A stretch of DNA of 6,499 nt from Actinomycetes bacterium (GCA_021849765.1 JAJZSM010000092.1:1-6499); one strand, 5' to 3'. Positions 1 to 6,447 are shown, counted from the first letter of the stretch. Numbers and translations are program-made. Notes: generated from the letters alone by a model not told the origin.

Positions 1-815
1 AACCACGACGACCGTTCGACCATCGCATCCACACCCACGACGACCCGTGCGTCGGCGGCGACAAGGAATCCGCGCTCCGCCAGGGCCGCCAACAGCGCCC
101 CCTGATTCGTCACGCCGAGTGTGTTCGAACGGTCGACAACCTGATACGCGAGGAATGACAGGGCACGCTCGGCCGTGACCGCCGCGTTCTTCTGGCGCAG
201 GCTGCCGGCAGCGGCGTTGCGGGGATTGGCGAACTCGCGCTCGGCGCGTTCGCGCTGCACGCGGTTCAGCTCGAGGAACGCCGCCTTGGTGAGAAAGACC
301 TCACCGCGCACGTCCAGCGCACCCCTCAGCGCACCGATGGTGGCCGGAACGCTCGCCACGTTGCGCACGTTGGCCGTCACATCTTCGCCGGAGTGCCCGT
401 CGCCGCGGGTCGCCGCCCAGGCGAGCCGACCGCCGTCGTAGTGGATCGACAGCGCCAGTCCGTCGATCTTGGGCTCGACCGCGAAGGCGATAGCCGCCGG
501 GTCGAGGTCAAGGGCGCGCGACACCCGTTCGGCCCACGCCCGCAGCTCGGACTCGTCAAAGACATTGTCCAGGCTGAGCATCGCCTCGCTGTGTCGAATA
601 GACGGGAACGTGCTGTCAGGCGGAGCGCCGACCGTCTGGCTCGGTGAGCTCGACACGACCAGGGCCGGGTCCTCCTGTTCGAGGCGACGCAGTTCGCGCA
701 CGAGCTCGTCGTAGTCGGCATCGGGGATGAGCGGCGAATCGTGCACGAAGTAAGCCTTGTTATGCACCGCGATCTGCGAGCGCAACCACGCCACACGCTC
801 AGCCGAAGCGCTCAC
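1..815 (-). CDS. ligA: NAD-dependent DNA ligase LigA, N-terminal part (cut by window edge)
   Basis: LigA seals nicks in replication and repair using NAD+. The window holds its first 271 residues, against about 670 in the family; the rest lies beyond base 1. The Ia domain is visible at about residues 10-40, with Tyr22, Asp32, Tyr35 and Asp36 matching the NMN-binding positions of E. coli LigA. The adenylation domain follows: a Met-Leu-Ser-Leu-Asp-Asn segment at 79-84, the Lys-Ile-Asp-Gly motif with nucleophile Lys116 (E. coli Lys115), Thr-Arg-Gly-Asp-Gly at 136-140, Arg-Gly-Glu at 170-172, and the signature Phe-Ala-Asn-Pro-Arg-Asn-Ala-Ala-Ala-Gly-Ser at 195-205. The OB, zinc-finger, HhH and BRCT parts are off-window. 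I chose the GTG at 815 because it overlaps the mnmA stop by 4 nt (GTGA) and gives a family-typical N-terminus. The reading frame is open throughout with no visible defect. Confidence 0.96.
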   Translation of the reverse strand, partial: MSASAERVAWLRSQIAVHNKAYFVHDSPLIPDADYDELVRELRRLEQEDPALVVSSSPSQTVGAPPDSTFPSIRHSEAMLSLDNVFDESELRAWAERVSRALDLDPAAIAFAVEPKIDGLALSIHYDGGRLAWAATRGDGHSGEDVTANVRNVASVPATIGALRGALDVRGEVFLTKAAFLELNRVQRERAEREFANPRNAAAGSLRQKNAAVTAERALSFLAYQVVDRSNTLGVTNQGALLAALAERGFLVAADARVVVGVDAMVERSSW

Positions 816-1873
816 GACCGGGCCACGACCGCCGCGCCACGCACGACCTCGGGGTCATCGAACGCGTAGAAGACGACCGACTGGCCCGGCGCGACCGGAC
901 GGATCGGCTCATCGAACTCGACCGACCAGTGGCCCGGCCCGCGAAGCACGGCCCGACGCGCGACGCCGTGCGCACTCGCCTGGACCCAGACGTACTCGCC
1001 CCCGGCGAGCGCCGTGTCAGTCGTGCTCATCGAGCCGGCGTCCAGTGGCACGGTGGTGACCATGACCTCCTCGAGCCGGCCCACGTCCACGCGTCCGGCC
1101 GCCAGGTCCACGTTGGTCACGTACCGGCGCTCACCGTCGCGACCCGGGGCGACGCCGCGGCGCTGCCCGACGGTGACCAACTCGGCCACGTCCACGCTTC
1201 CGAGGACGTCACCAGTCGAACGATCCACGACGGTGGCGGCCGTTACCGGGATGCGACTTCGCAGGAAGACCTCGCGACCACGCGACGCCTCGATGAAGCA
1301 GACATCTTGGCTGTCGGGCTTGTTCCACGTGCGAAGCCCCAAGCGTTCGGCTTCGTGACGAACTGCGTCCTTGGTCATCGTGCCGATCGGCAGTTGCAGT
1401 CGTGCCAACTGCGCGGCGCCCAGATAACCCAGCACGTAACTCTGATCCTTCGCCGGGTCGGCGCCGCGCGCGAGGGCGGGCCGACCGGCCCGTTCCACGA
1501 CCCGAGCGTGGTGGCCCGTAGCCACCGCGTCAAAGCCCAGCCGGTTCGCCCGCTCGATTAACAGATCGAACTTGATGTGCCGGTTGCACTCGATGCAGGG
1601 GTTCGGCGTCAGGCCCGCAGCGTGACCGGCGACGAAGGGTGCGACGACGTGACGTTCGAACTCCTCGGTGTAGTTAAAGACGTGGTGGTCGATGTCCAGG
1701 ACCTGCGCGACGCGTCGCGCGTCATCGACGTCAGCCACCGAGCAGCAACCCGAATCCGAGGCCCCACCCCACAGTTTCAAGGTCGCTCCGACCACGTCGT
1801 GTCCGGCGTCGCGCAGCAGTCCGGCGGCGACCGACGAATCGACCCCGCCACTCATCGCTACGAGAACTCTCAC
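812..1873 (-). CDS. mnmA: tRNA-specific 2-thiouridylase MnmA
   Basis: MnmA is a cytoplasmic ATP-dependent enzyme that puts sulfur on C2 of the wobble uridine U34 in tRNA-Lys, -Glu and -Gln. The 353-residue length fits the family. An N-terminal PP-loop Ser-Gly-Gly-Val-Asp-Ser-Ser at 8-14 binds ATP. Gly-Cys-Cys-Ser at 42-45 is common in actinobacterial members. The loop Asn-Pro-Cys-Ile-Glu-Cys-Asn at 91-97 holds Cys96, equivalent to E. coli Cys102. Thr-Gly-His-His is at 119-122, Lys-Asp-Gln-Ser-Tyr-Val-Leu at 142-148, and Asp-Ser-Gln-Asp-Val-Cys at 187-192 carries Cys192, equivalent to E. coli Cys199. Both catalytic cysteines are present, so it should be active. The GTG start gives the standard N-terminus. 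No Shine-Dalgarno is visible. It lies 34 nt after a cysteine desulfurase gene, its probable sulfur donor, and overlaps ligA by 4 nt. Confidence 0.97.
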   Translation of the reverse strand: MRVLVAMSGGVDSSVAAGLLRDAGHDVVGATLKLWGGASDSGCCSVADVDDARRVAQVLDIDHHVFNYTEEFERHVVAPFVAGHAAGLTPNPCIECNRHIKFDLLIERANRLGFDAVATGHHARVVERAGRPALARGADPAKDQSYVLGYLGAAQLARLQLPIGTMTKDAVRHEAERLGLRTWNKPDSQDVCFIEASRGREVFLRSRIPVTAATVVDRSTGDVLGSVDVAELVTVGQRRGVAPGRDGERRYVTNVDLAAGRVDVGRLEEVMVTTVPLDAGSMSTTDTALAGGEYVWVQASAHGVARRAVLRGPGHWSVEFDEPIRPVAPGQSVVFYAFDDPEVVRGAAVVARS

Positions 1874-1889
1874 GGGACCAGTCTGCCAG
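1871..1889 (-). promoter_or_regulatory. 19-base start-site element, copy 2 (mnmA)
   Basis: CTGGCAGACTGGTCCCGTG ends in the GTG start of mnmA and lies in the 34-nt noncoding gap after the cysteine desulfurase gene. Here it is not constrained by an upstream protein, unlike copy 1, yet it keeps the same bases and offset. As in copy 1, CAGACT is followed by six bases and then the start codon, as expected for the -10 box of a leaderless transcript. Confidence 0.4.
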
Positions 1890-1907
1890 TCGAACCCCGG
1901 CCGCCGT

Positions 1908-3062
1908 TCAGTGGAGCTGGTGCACGATCCGCGCCAGGATTGCGATGACCGCGTCCACGTCCTCGGCGGTCGTCTCGGTGCCCATGGAGAACCGCAGCGA
2001 TCCCCGGGCCCTGTCCGCGCTCACGCCCATGGCCTCCAGCACGTGACTGGCCTGGCTCGCGCCGCTCGAGCAGCTCGCCGCCGCCGACGCGTAAACGCCC
2101 GCCTGATCGAGCAGGAAGAGCAGTTCGTCACTGGCGAGTCCCTCGAACGTCGCGTGCACCGTTCCCGCGACGCGCAACGCCCCCACGCTCGTGACCGTAC
2201 AGCCGGGTAGCAGTGACAGGGCGTTGACCATCGTCGCCTGCAGCACCTCGACGCGCTCGTTGACCTCGTCGAGCTCGCGAGCGGTCGCTCGCAACGCGGC
2301 GGCGAGCCCGACGGCCGCCGCGACGTCCACGGTCCCCCCGCGGTGACCCTGCTCCTGGCCGCCGCCGGGGACCAGCGCGTCGAAAGCGACGCCCCCTCGA
2401 ACGACAAGGGCCCCCGCGTTCACCGGCCCGCCCAGCTTGTGCGCGCACAACGAGACCATGTCAACCGAGGCAGTCACCGTCGGCAGATACAGCCACGGCG
2501 CCGCAGCTACCGCGTCGGTGTGCACGACGGACCCACCGTCGTAGCCGCCGTGGGCGATCGCCGAGACGCCGTCGAGCGGCTGACGCACGCCGGTCTCGTT
2601 GTTGGCCGCCATCACGCTGACGATGGCGGTGTCGGGCCCGATGGCCTCGCGCAGCGACTCGAGGTCAACGACCCCGTCGGCGTCGACCTCGACGTAGCGC
2701 ACCGAGACGCTCGGGAAGTCCCGCGCCATCATCGCCGCTGCGTCGAGCACGGCGTGGTGTTCGACTCGAGAGACGACGATGGAGGTCGAGTCGTGGTGAC
2801 GGCGGTGGTAGTTCGCCACGCCCGCGACCGCCAGTTGACACGACTCGGTGCCGCCGCCGGTGAAGACGACGCCTCCCGCCTCGGCACCGACGAACTCGGC
2901 GACGACGTCGCGGGCCTCCTCGACGGCCCGACGGGCCACGCGCGCCGCGCGGTGGCTACCCGAGGGGTTACCGACGACGCCGTGCTGCCACGGTTCCATC
3001 GCCGCGGCCACCTCGTCACGCCGCGGTGCCGACGCCGCGTGATCGAAGTAGTAGGTCGTCAT
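1908..3062 (-). CDS. Cysteine desulfurase, IscS/NifS-like (class V aminotransferase fold)
   Basis: This is a PLP enzyme that removes sulfur from L-cysteine as a protein persulfide. It has 384 residues, normal for the family. Visible features are the N-terminal Phe-Asp-His-Ala-Ala at 6-10, Asn-Pro-Ser-Gly-Ser-His at 32-37, Gly-Gly-Gly-Thr-Glu-Ser at 69-74, His102 that stacks on PLP, Asn-Asn-Glu-Thr-Gly at 154-158, Asp183, PLP lysine Lys209 in Ala-His-Lys-Leu-Gly-Gly-Pro, the Gly-His-Arg-Gly-Gly-Thr motif near 239-244, and catalytic Cys331 in an Ala-Ser-Cys-Ser-Ser-Gly loop. One oddity is that the usual Gln three residues after Asp183 is Ala186. The ATG start overlaps the aldehyde dehydrogenase stop by one base (TGATG), suggesting translational coupling. 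The mnmA gene follows directly, so delivery of sulfur to MnmA is the likely main job, as with B. subtilis YrvO. Fe-S cluster assembly is the alternative, so I give no symbol. Confidence 0.94.
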   Translation of the reverse strand: MTTYYFDHAASAPRRDEVAAAMEPWQHGVVGNPSGSHRAARVARRAVEEARDVVAEFVGAEAGGVVFTGGGTESCQLAVAGVANYHRRHHDSTSIVVSRVEHHAVLDAAAMMARDFPSVSVRYVEVDADGVVDLESLREAIGPDTAIVSVMAANNETGVRQPLDGVSAIAHGGYDGGSVVHTDAVAAAPWLYLPTVTASVDMVSLCAHKLGGPVNAGALVVRGGVAFDALVPGGGQEQGHRGGTVDVAAAVGLAAALRATARELDEVNERVEVLQATMVNALSLLPGCTVTSVGALRVAGTVHATFEGLASDELLFLLDQAGVYASAAASCSSGASQASHVLEAMGVSADRARGSLRFSMGTETTAEDVDAVIAILARIVHQLH

Positions 3063-4426
3063 CAGACCACGTAGAAGGACTTGATGTTGGTGAACTCCTT
3101 GATGCCGTAGGCCGAGAGCTCACGCCCGAAGCCGGAGTTCTTGGTACCGCCGAAGGGAAGCTCCGGCATGGAGGCGACGACCGAATTGGCAAAGACCACG
3201 CCGACGTCCAAGCCGGCGATGGCCGCATCGATCTCGGCGTCGTCAGTCGACCAGATCGACCCGCCGAGCCCCCACGGCGTGGCGTTCGCGTAGGCGATTG
3301 CGGCCTCGAGGTCGTTCGCGACGTGCACTACGGCGACCGGACCGAAGAGCTCCTCACTCGCGGCCCGTGAACCACTCGGCACGTCGCTCAAGACCGTGGC
3401 GGGATAGAAGAACCCCTCGCGGTCCATCGGTGCACCACCCGTATGAAGGACCGCGCCGGCCTTCACCGACGAGGAGACCTGATCGGCCAGCTGGTTGAAC
3501 TGCGACGCCGACACGATCGGGCCGAGCACGGTGGCGGGATCCATCGGGTCGCCGGTAGGTACCGCGGCCATTGCGTCGCTGAATCGACTGATGAACTCGT
3601 CGGCGCGCTCGCGCACCACGATGAACCGCTTGGACGCGATGCACGCCTGACCGTTGTTCTGCACGCGAGCGGTGACCGCATTGGGCACAGCGGCGTCGAG
3701 GTCGGCGTGGACCCCGACGATGAACGGGTCCGAGCCCCCGAGCTCGAGCACGCACTTCTTCAGGTGGGCACCGGCCAACGCCGCGACCGACCGACCGGCC
3801 CGCTCAGAACCGGTGAGCGTGACACCGGCGACGCGGGGATCGGCAATGATGCCTTCGATCGCGTCGACCTCGACGAAGAGGTTCGTCATGACGCCGGCGG
3901 GGAAGCCCGCGCGGGTGAACAGTTCCTCGATGTACAACGCGCTGCCGGGCACGTTCGGCGCGTGCTTGAGCAGCACGACGTTGCCGGCCATGATCGTCGG
4001 CACGCCAAAGCGGATCACTTGCCAGAGCGGGAAGTTCCAGGGCATGACTGCGAGGATCGGCCCGACGGGGTCGAAGCGCACGCCACTACGGCGCGCACTG
4101 GTGGCGATCGTCTCGGTCGCGAGGTACGTCTCAGCGTTATCGGCAAAATGGCGCATGGTCGAGGCACACTTGAACGCCTCCCCCTTAGCCGCGGCGAAGG
4201 TCTTGCCCATCTCGGTGGTCATCAGCGCCGCGATCACCGGGATCTCGCCCTCGATCAGTTCGGCGGCGCTGCGCATGAGCGCCGCGCGTTGGGCGATCGG
4301 CGTCTCGCGCCAGCGACGATAGGACTCCGCGGCGAGGTTCAGGCGGGCCTCGACCTGTTCGGTCGTGTGGGCGGGGTACTCGGCGATGCGCTCGCCCGTG
4401 GCGGGGTTCGTGGCAATGAATGGCAT
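3062..4426 (-). CDS. NAD(P)-dependent aldehyde dehydrogenase, Sad/GabD-like (probable succinate-semialdehyde dehydrogenase)
   Basis: This cytoplasmic enzyme oxidises an aldehyde to its acid, most likely succinate semialdehyde to succinate. From the ATG at 4426 it has 454 residues, matching the roughly 455-residue E. coli Sad (YneI) / actinobacterial GabD1 subgroup. Catalytic features are Pro-Trp-Asn-Phe-Pro-Leu-Trp-Gln-Val at 129-137 with oxyanion Asn131, Lys154 in Leu-Leu-Lys-His-Ala-Pro-Asn-Val, Thr-Gly-Ser at 205-207, general base Glu228 in Glu-Leu-Gly-Gly-Ser-Asp-Pro, nucleophile Cys262 in Gly-Gln-Ala-Cys, and Glu359 in Glu-Leu-Phe-Gly-Pro. The C-terminus Ser-Gly-Phe-Gly-Arg-Glu-Leu followed by Lys-Glu-Phe is typical of the subgroup. 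A GTG at 4456 would add ten residues but overlap the upstream exporter gene; the ATG gives the family N-terminus (Asn-Pro-Ala-Thr-Gly at 7-11) and lies 4 nt after the exporter stop. Substrate and cofactor cannot be fixed from sequence alone. Confidence 0.93.
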   Translation of the reverse strand: MPFIATNPATGERIAEYPAHTTEQVEARLNLAAESYRRWRETPIAQRAALMRSAAELIEGEIPVIAALMTTEMGKTFAAAKGEAFKCASTMRHFADNAETYLATETIATSARRSGVRFDPVGPILAVMPWNFPLWQVIRFGVPTIMAGNVVLLKHAPNVPGSALYIEELFTRAGFPAGVMTNLFVEVDAIEGIIADPRVAGVTLTGSERAGRSVAALAGAHLKKCVLELGGSDPFIVGVHADLDAAVPNAVTARVQNNGQACIASKRFIVVRERADEFISRFSDAMAAVPTGDPMDPATVLGPIVSASQFNQLADQVSSSVKAGAVLHTGGAPMDREGFFYPATVLSDVPSGSRAASEELFGPVAVVHVANDLEAAIAYANATPWGLGGSIWSTDDAEIDAAIAGLDVGVVFANSVVASMPELPFGGTKNSGFGRELSAYGIKEFTNIKSFYVV

Positions 4427-4442
4427 GGGTCTAGTCTGCCAG
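4424..4442 (-). promoter_or_regulatory. 19-base start-site element, copy 1 (aldehyde dehydrogenase gene)
   Basis: CTGGCAGACTAGACCCATG ends in the ATG of the aldehyde dehydrogenase and includes the exporter stop codon TAG. It matches copy 2 at the mnmA start at 16 of 19 positions, ten of them consecutive, with identical placement relative to the start codon. CAGACT has A and T at the two most conserved -10 positions (-11 and -7) if transcription starts at the ATG. An internal leaderless promoter is therefore possible. A translational signal is the alternative. Confidence 0.4.
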
Positions 4443-5681
4443 CAATCGCGCCTCACTCTTCGAGGCCGAGGCGAACTGCGCCCAGAAGGACGGCCGGGTC
4501 GCCGAGACGCCCACCACCACGGCGGCCATCACGACGGCGCCGATCCCGGTCACGGCGCGAACGCCCCACCACCTCGCGAGGGTCGCCTGGGCGACGGCGC
4601 CGAGCGGGTACGCGGCCGAGAGTGAAAGCGTGTACAGCGACAGGATCCGCGAACGCTCGCGCTCGGGCGCGTGCAGCTGCACCGATGTGATGAGGCCGGT
4701 CAGCGTGCCGACGTAGGCGGCGCCGAGCACGACGAGTGACGCCATCGCCCACGCGAGTGTCGGAGAGAGCGCGTAGAGCATCTCACTCACAACAGCCGCC
4801 GCGATCGAGAGGCGCAGCACGAACACCCTCGACGTCCGTCGCGCGAGACCCGGTAGGGTCATTGCCCCCACCACCGCACCTACCCCCTGTGCGGTGACCA
4901 GCCACGAGGTGCCGATCTTGCCCGCGCGCAGGACCTCGATGGCCATCGCGGGCACGAGGGCGATGAAGGGACTGACCGTGACCGCCACCACCGCCACGGC
5001 GATGATTGGGTACCGGCAGCCGTTGATTGACCACGCCCGCCTCGCGCCGTCGACGGTCTCGCCCCACAGGCGCACCGGTGCGTCGATCCGCTGTCGCGGC
5101 GTGCTGCGCACGAAGAGGAAGGCGACCGCGACGAAAAGGAAGGTTGCGGCGTTGATCGCGAAGCACCACCCCGGGGAACCGAACGTCAGCACGAGCGCCG
5201 CCAGCACCGGGCCGATGACGCGCCCGAGGTTGAACTGCGCCGAAGACAGTGACACCGCGGCGAGGACCTCGTGACGATCTACCAGGTCGGGCAAGAGCGA
5301 CTGCCACGCCGGCCAGGCCGCCGCGCTCGCGAGACCCTCGAGGATCGCGAGGTAGCAGGCTGTCGAGGGCGCGAGGTGACCCGTGAGTTCGGCCGCGGCC
5401 AACGCCGCGGCGGCCAAGGTCATCACCACGTTATTGAGTTGGATCCATCGCTGGCGGTTCCATCGGTCGGCGACGAGCCCTCCGAGGGGCGAACCCACGA
5501 GGCTCGGCACCCACGCGGCGGCCGTGACCAGTCCCAGCCACAGGGTGTTGTGGGTCGTCTGGGTCAGATAGATCCCGAGCGCGACCGACTGCATCCAGGT
5601 GCCCGTCGACGACACGAATGACGCCGCGAGGGCGATCGAGAAACTGGGGTGTCGTAGCGGTGCGAGGGACGCGGACGACAT
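4431..5681 (-). CDS. MFS_3-type (EntS-like) major facilitator efflux transporter
   Basis: This is an integral membrane transporter, probably a proton-driven exporter. From the ATG at 5681 it has 416 residues with about twelve hydrophobic segments. The opening Pro-Leu-Arg-His-Pro-Ser-Phe at 8-14 and Ser-Thr-Gly-Thr-Trp-Met-Gln-Ser at 25-32 are hallmarks of the MFS_3 / EntS-like branch. MFS motif A follows helix 2 as Gly-Gly-Leu-Val-Ala-Asp-Arg-Trp-Asn-Arg at 67-76. The segment Trp-Pro-Ala-Trp-Gln-Ser-Leu-Leu-Pro-Asp-Leu-Val at 123-134, followed by Asn-Leu-Gly-Arg-Val-Ile-Gly-Pro at 151-158, is also typical. Siderophores, drugs or lipids are exported by relatives; the substrate here is unknown. 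An upstream in-frame GTG at 5753 would add 24 residues of Ala/Arg-rich sequence and overlap the small upstream gene, so I prefer the ATG at 5681, 32 nt after that gene. No clear Shine-Dalgarno is present. Confidence 0.88.
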   Translation of the reverse strand: MSSASLAPLRHPSFSIALAASFVSSTGTWMQSVALGIYLTQTTHNTLWLGLVTAAAWVPSLVGSPLGGLVADRWNRQRWIQLNNVVMTLAAAALAAAELTGHLAPSTACYLAILEGLASAAAWPAWQSLLPDLVDRHEVLAAVSLSSAQFNLGRVIGPVLAALVLTFGSPGWCFAINAATFLFVAVAFLFVRSTPRQRIDAPVRLWGETVDGARRAWSINGCRYPIIAVAVVAVTVSPFIALVPAMAIEVLRAGKIGTSWLVTAQGVGAVVGAMTLPGLARRTSRVFVLRLSIAAAVVSEMLYALSPTLAWAMASLVVLGAAYVGTLTGLITSVQLHAPERERSRILSLYTLSLSAAYPLGAVAQATLARWWGVRAVTGIGAVVMAAVVVGVSATRPSFWAQFASASKSEARLLAD

Positions 5682-5713
5682 GGACGTCCACGCTACCGGC
5701 CAGAGCCGGCCGC

Positions 5714-5830
5714 TCAGCCGCGCCGACGCCGCCGTGGCCGCAGCGCGAACCACCAGATCGACAGCACGGTCGCCACCACGCCGAGGACCCCGACGGTCGA
5801 CCGTGCTCCCTTCGCGTTGCGCTCGTTCAT
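5714..5830 (-). CDS. Small single-helix membrane protein, 38 residues, unknown function
   Basis: This ORF is too short for routine gene calling. It begins at the ATG at 5830 and ends with TGA at 5716-5714. The protein has a hydrophilic start (Met-Asn-Glu-Arg-Asn-Ala-Lys at 1-7), one hydrophobic stretch from about residue 12 to 30 rich in Val, Leu, Ala and Trp (Ile-Trp-Trp-Phe at 25-28), and a basic tail at 31-38 containing five consecutive arginines after Arg-Pro. This predicts one transmembrane helix with the arginine tail in the cytoplasm. Third codon positions are nearly all G or C, as in the neighbouring genes. It lies between a strong palindrome and the exporter gene, 32 nt before the preferred exporter start. 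A TANNNT box positioned for leaderless transcription precedes the ATG. I recognise no family. It could assist the exporter, but that is only inferred from position. Confidence 0.55.
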   Translation of the reverse strand: MNERNAKGARSTVGVLGVVATVLSIWWFALRPRRRRRG

Positions 5831-5836
5831 GGACCC

Positions 5837-5842
5837 ATGGTA
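5837..5842 (-). promoter_or_regulatory. Putative -10 box (TACCAT) for a leaderless transcript
   Basis: On the minus strand TACCAT fits the actinobacterial -10 consensus TANNNT. Its last T is seven bases before the A of the ATG at 5830, so transcription would begin at or next to the start codon. No Shine-Dalgarno precedes this ATG, consistent with a leaderless mRNA. The expected -35 position falls inside the adjacent palindrome and does not resemble TTGACA. Assignment is by spacing and consensus only. Confidence 0.4.
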
Positions 5843-5844
5843 CC

Positions 5845-5878
5845 GACGAGGCCGGGGGCGTACGCCCCCGGCCTCGTC
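5845..5878 (-). terminator. Perfect 34-bp GC-rich palindrome, probable terminator after yceI
   Basis: Two 16-base arms, GACGAGGCCGGGGGCG and its exact reverse complement, flank a central TA; because GTAC is self-complementary, the whole 34 bp is palindromic. It starts 23 nt after the YceI stop codon, a typical terminator position. No T-run follows on either strand, which is common for actinobacterial hairpin terminators but weakens the call. The same palindrome ends 14 nt before the small membrane protein gene and covers its expected -35 region, so it could instead, or in addition, be an operator or a readthrough-control element. Confidence 0.6.
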
Positions 5879-5901
5879 AAGACTGCGCTCAGTGTGAGGA
5901 C

Positions 5902-6447
5902 TTAGTCCTGCTTGCTCGCTTCGACCGTGATCTCCAAGACAACCTTGTTGCCGACGACGAGGGCACCGTTCTCCAGCGCACCGTCGAAGTTGACATTGAA
6001 GTCGCGACGATCGATCTCGGCGACGGCCTCGAAGCCCGCGACCGTGACGCCCGGCGCCATGCCGGCACCCGAGCCCAGGAACTCGACGTCAAAGGTGACG
6101 GACTTGGTCACGCCACGGATGGTGAGGTCGGCCACCATCTCAATCTTGTCGTGGCCCTTGTCGGTGATCGTGGTTGAGTTCAGCGTCAAGGTCGGGTGGT
6201 TCTCGAGGTCGAGGAAGTCCGCGCTCTTGAGATGACCGTCACGCATGTCGTTGTCGGTCGTGATGCTCGCAGCCAGAACCGTCGCCTCAACCTTGGAAGT
6301 GGCAATCGAGTCACCAATGGTGATCGAACCGGTGAAGTCGCTGAAGTGCCCACGGACCTTGGCGGCGATCAGGTGGCGCGCGACGAAGCCGACGCTCGAG
6401 TGGGTGGGGTCAATGGTGTAAACACCGGGAGCGGGAAGGTTGCTCAT
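5902..6447 (-). CDS. YceI-family protein (lipocalin-like isoprenoid-binding fold), cytoplasmic form
   Basis: YceI proteins form a lipocalin-like beta-barrel that binds polyisoprenoid lipids or amphiphiles; their cellular role is poorly defined. The 181-residue product has the family opening Tyr-Thr-Ile-Asp-Pro-Thr-His-Ser-Ser-Val-Gly-Phe at 10-21 with a second His at 25, then His-Phe-Ser-Asp-Phe-Thr-Gly at 34-40, the conserved Met-Arg-Asp-Gly-His-Leu-Lys-Ser-Ala-Asp-Phe at 68-78, Asn-His-Pro at 83-85, and the late strand Asp-Leu-Thr-Ile-Arg-Gly-Val-Thr-Lys-Ser-Val at 107-117. Unlike E. coli YceI it has no signal peptide, so it should be cytoplasmic. The ATG at 6447 is supported by a strong Shine-Dalgarno six bases upstream. 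It appears to be a one-gene transcript, with a promoter at the right edge of the window and a palindromic terminator after it. I use no gene symbol because orthology to E. coli yceI is unproven. Confidence 0.93.
   Translation of the reverse strand: MSNLPAPGVYTIDPTHSSVGFVARHLIAAKVRGHFSDFTGSITIGDSIATSKVEATVLAASITTDNDMRDGHLKSADFLDLENHPTLTLNSTTITDKGHDKIEMVADLTIRGVTKSVTFDVEFLGSGAGMAPGVTVAGFEAVAEIDRRDFNVNFDGALENGALVVGNKVVLEITVEASKQD

Noticed and set aside
377..796. Minus-strand frame of 139 codons overlapping ligA
   Set aside because: It is Arg/Ser-rich nonsense in an alternative frame; the frame starting at 815 carries the ligase motifs.
2343..3074. Plus-strand open frame of 243 codons opposite the cysteine desulfurase gene
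   Set aside because: It is a compositional shadow with no recognisable motif, while the minus strand encodes a complete PLP enzyme with all main motifs in order.
4427..4456. GTG at 4456 as start of the aldehyde dehydrogenase
   Set aside because: The ten added residues include Cys, Trp and several Arg unlike relatives, and would overlap the exporter gene by 26 nt.
3443..4690. Long plus-strand open frame of 415 codons opposite the aldehyde dehydrogenase and exporter genes
   Set aside because: Its translation is low-complexity (rich in Arg, Asp, Gly and His), matches no family, and spans the junction of two convincing minus-strand genes. Such frames are expected opposite GC-rich genes.
5682..5753. 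24-residue N-terminal extension of the exporter from a GTG at 5753
   Set aside because: It is Ala/Arg-rich, unlike the family N-terminus, and overlaps the small membrane protein gene; the ATG at 5681 gives the typical start.
5897..5909. Short inverted repeat AGGAC-TTA-GTCCT centred on the YceI stop codon
   Set aside because: Five-base arms with a three-base loop are too weak for a terminator, and the 34-bp palindrome shortly after explains termination better.
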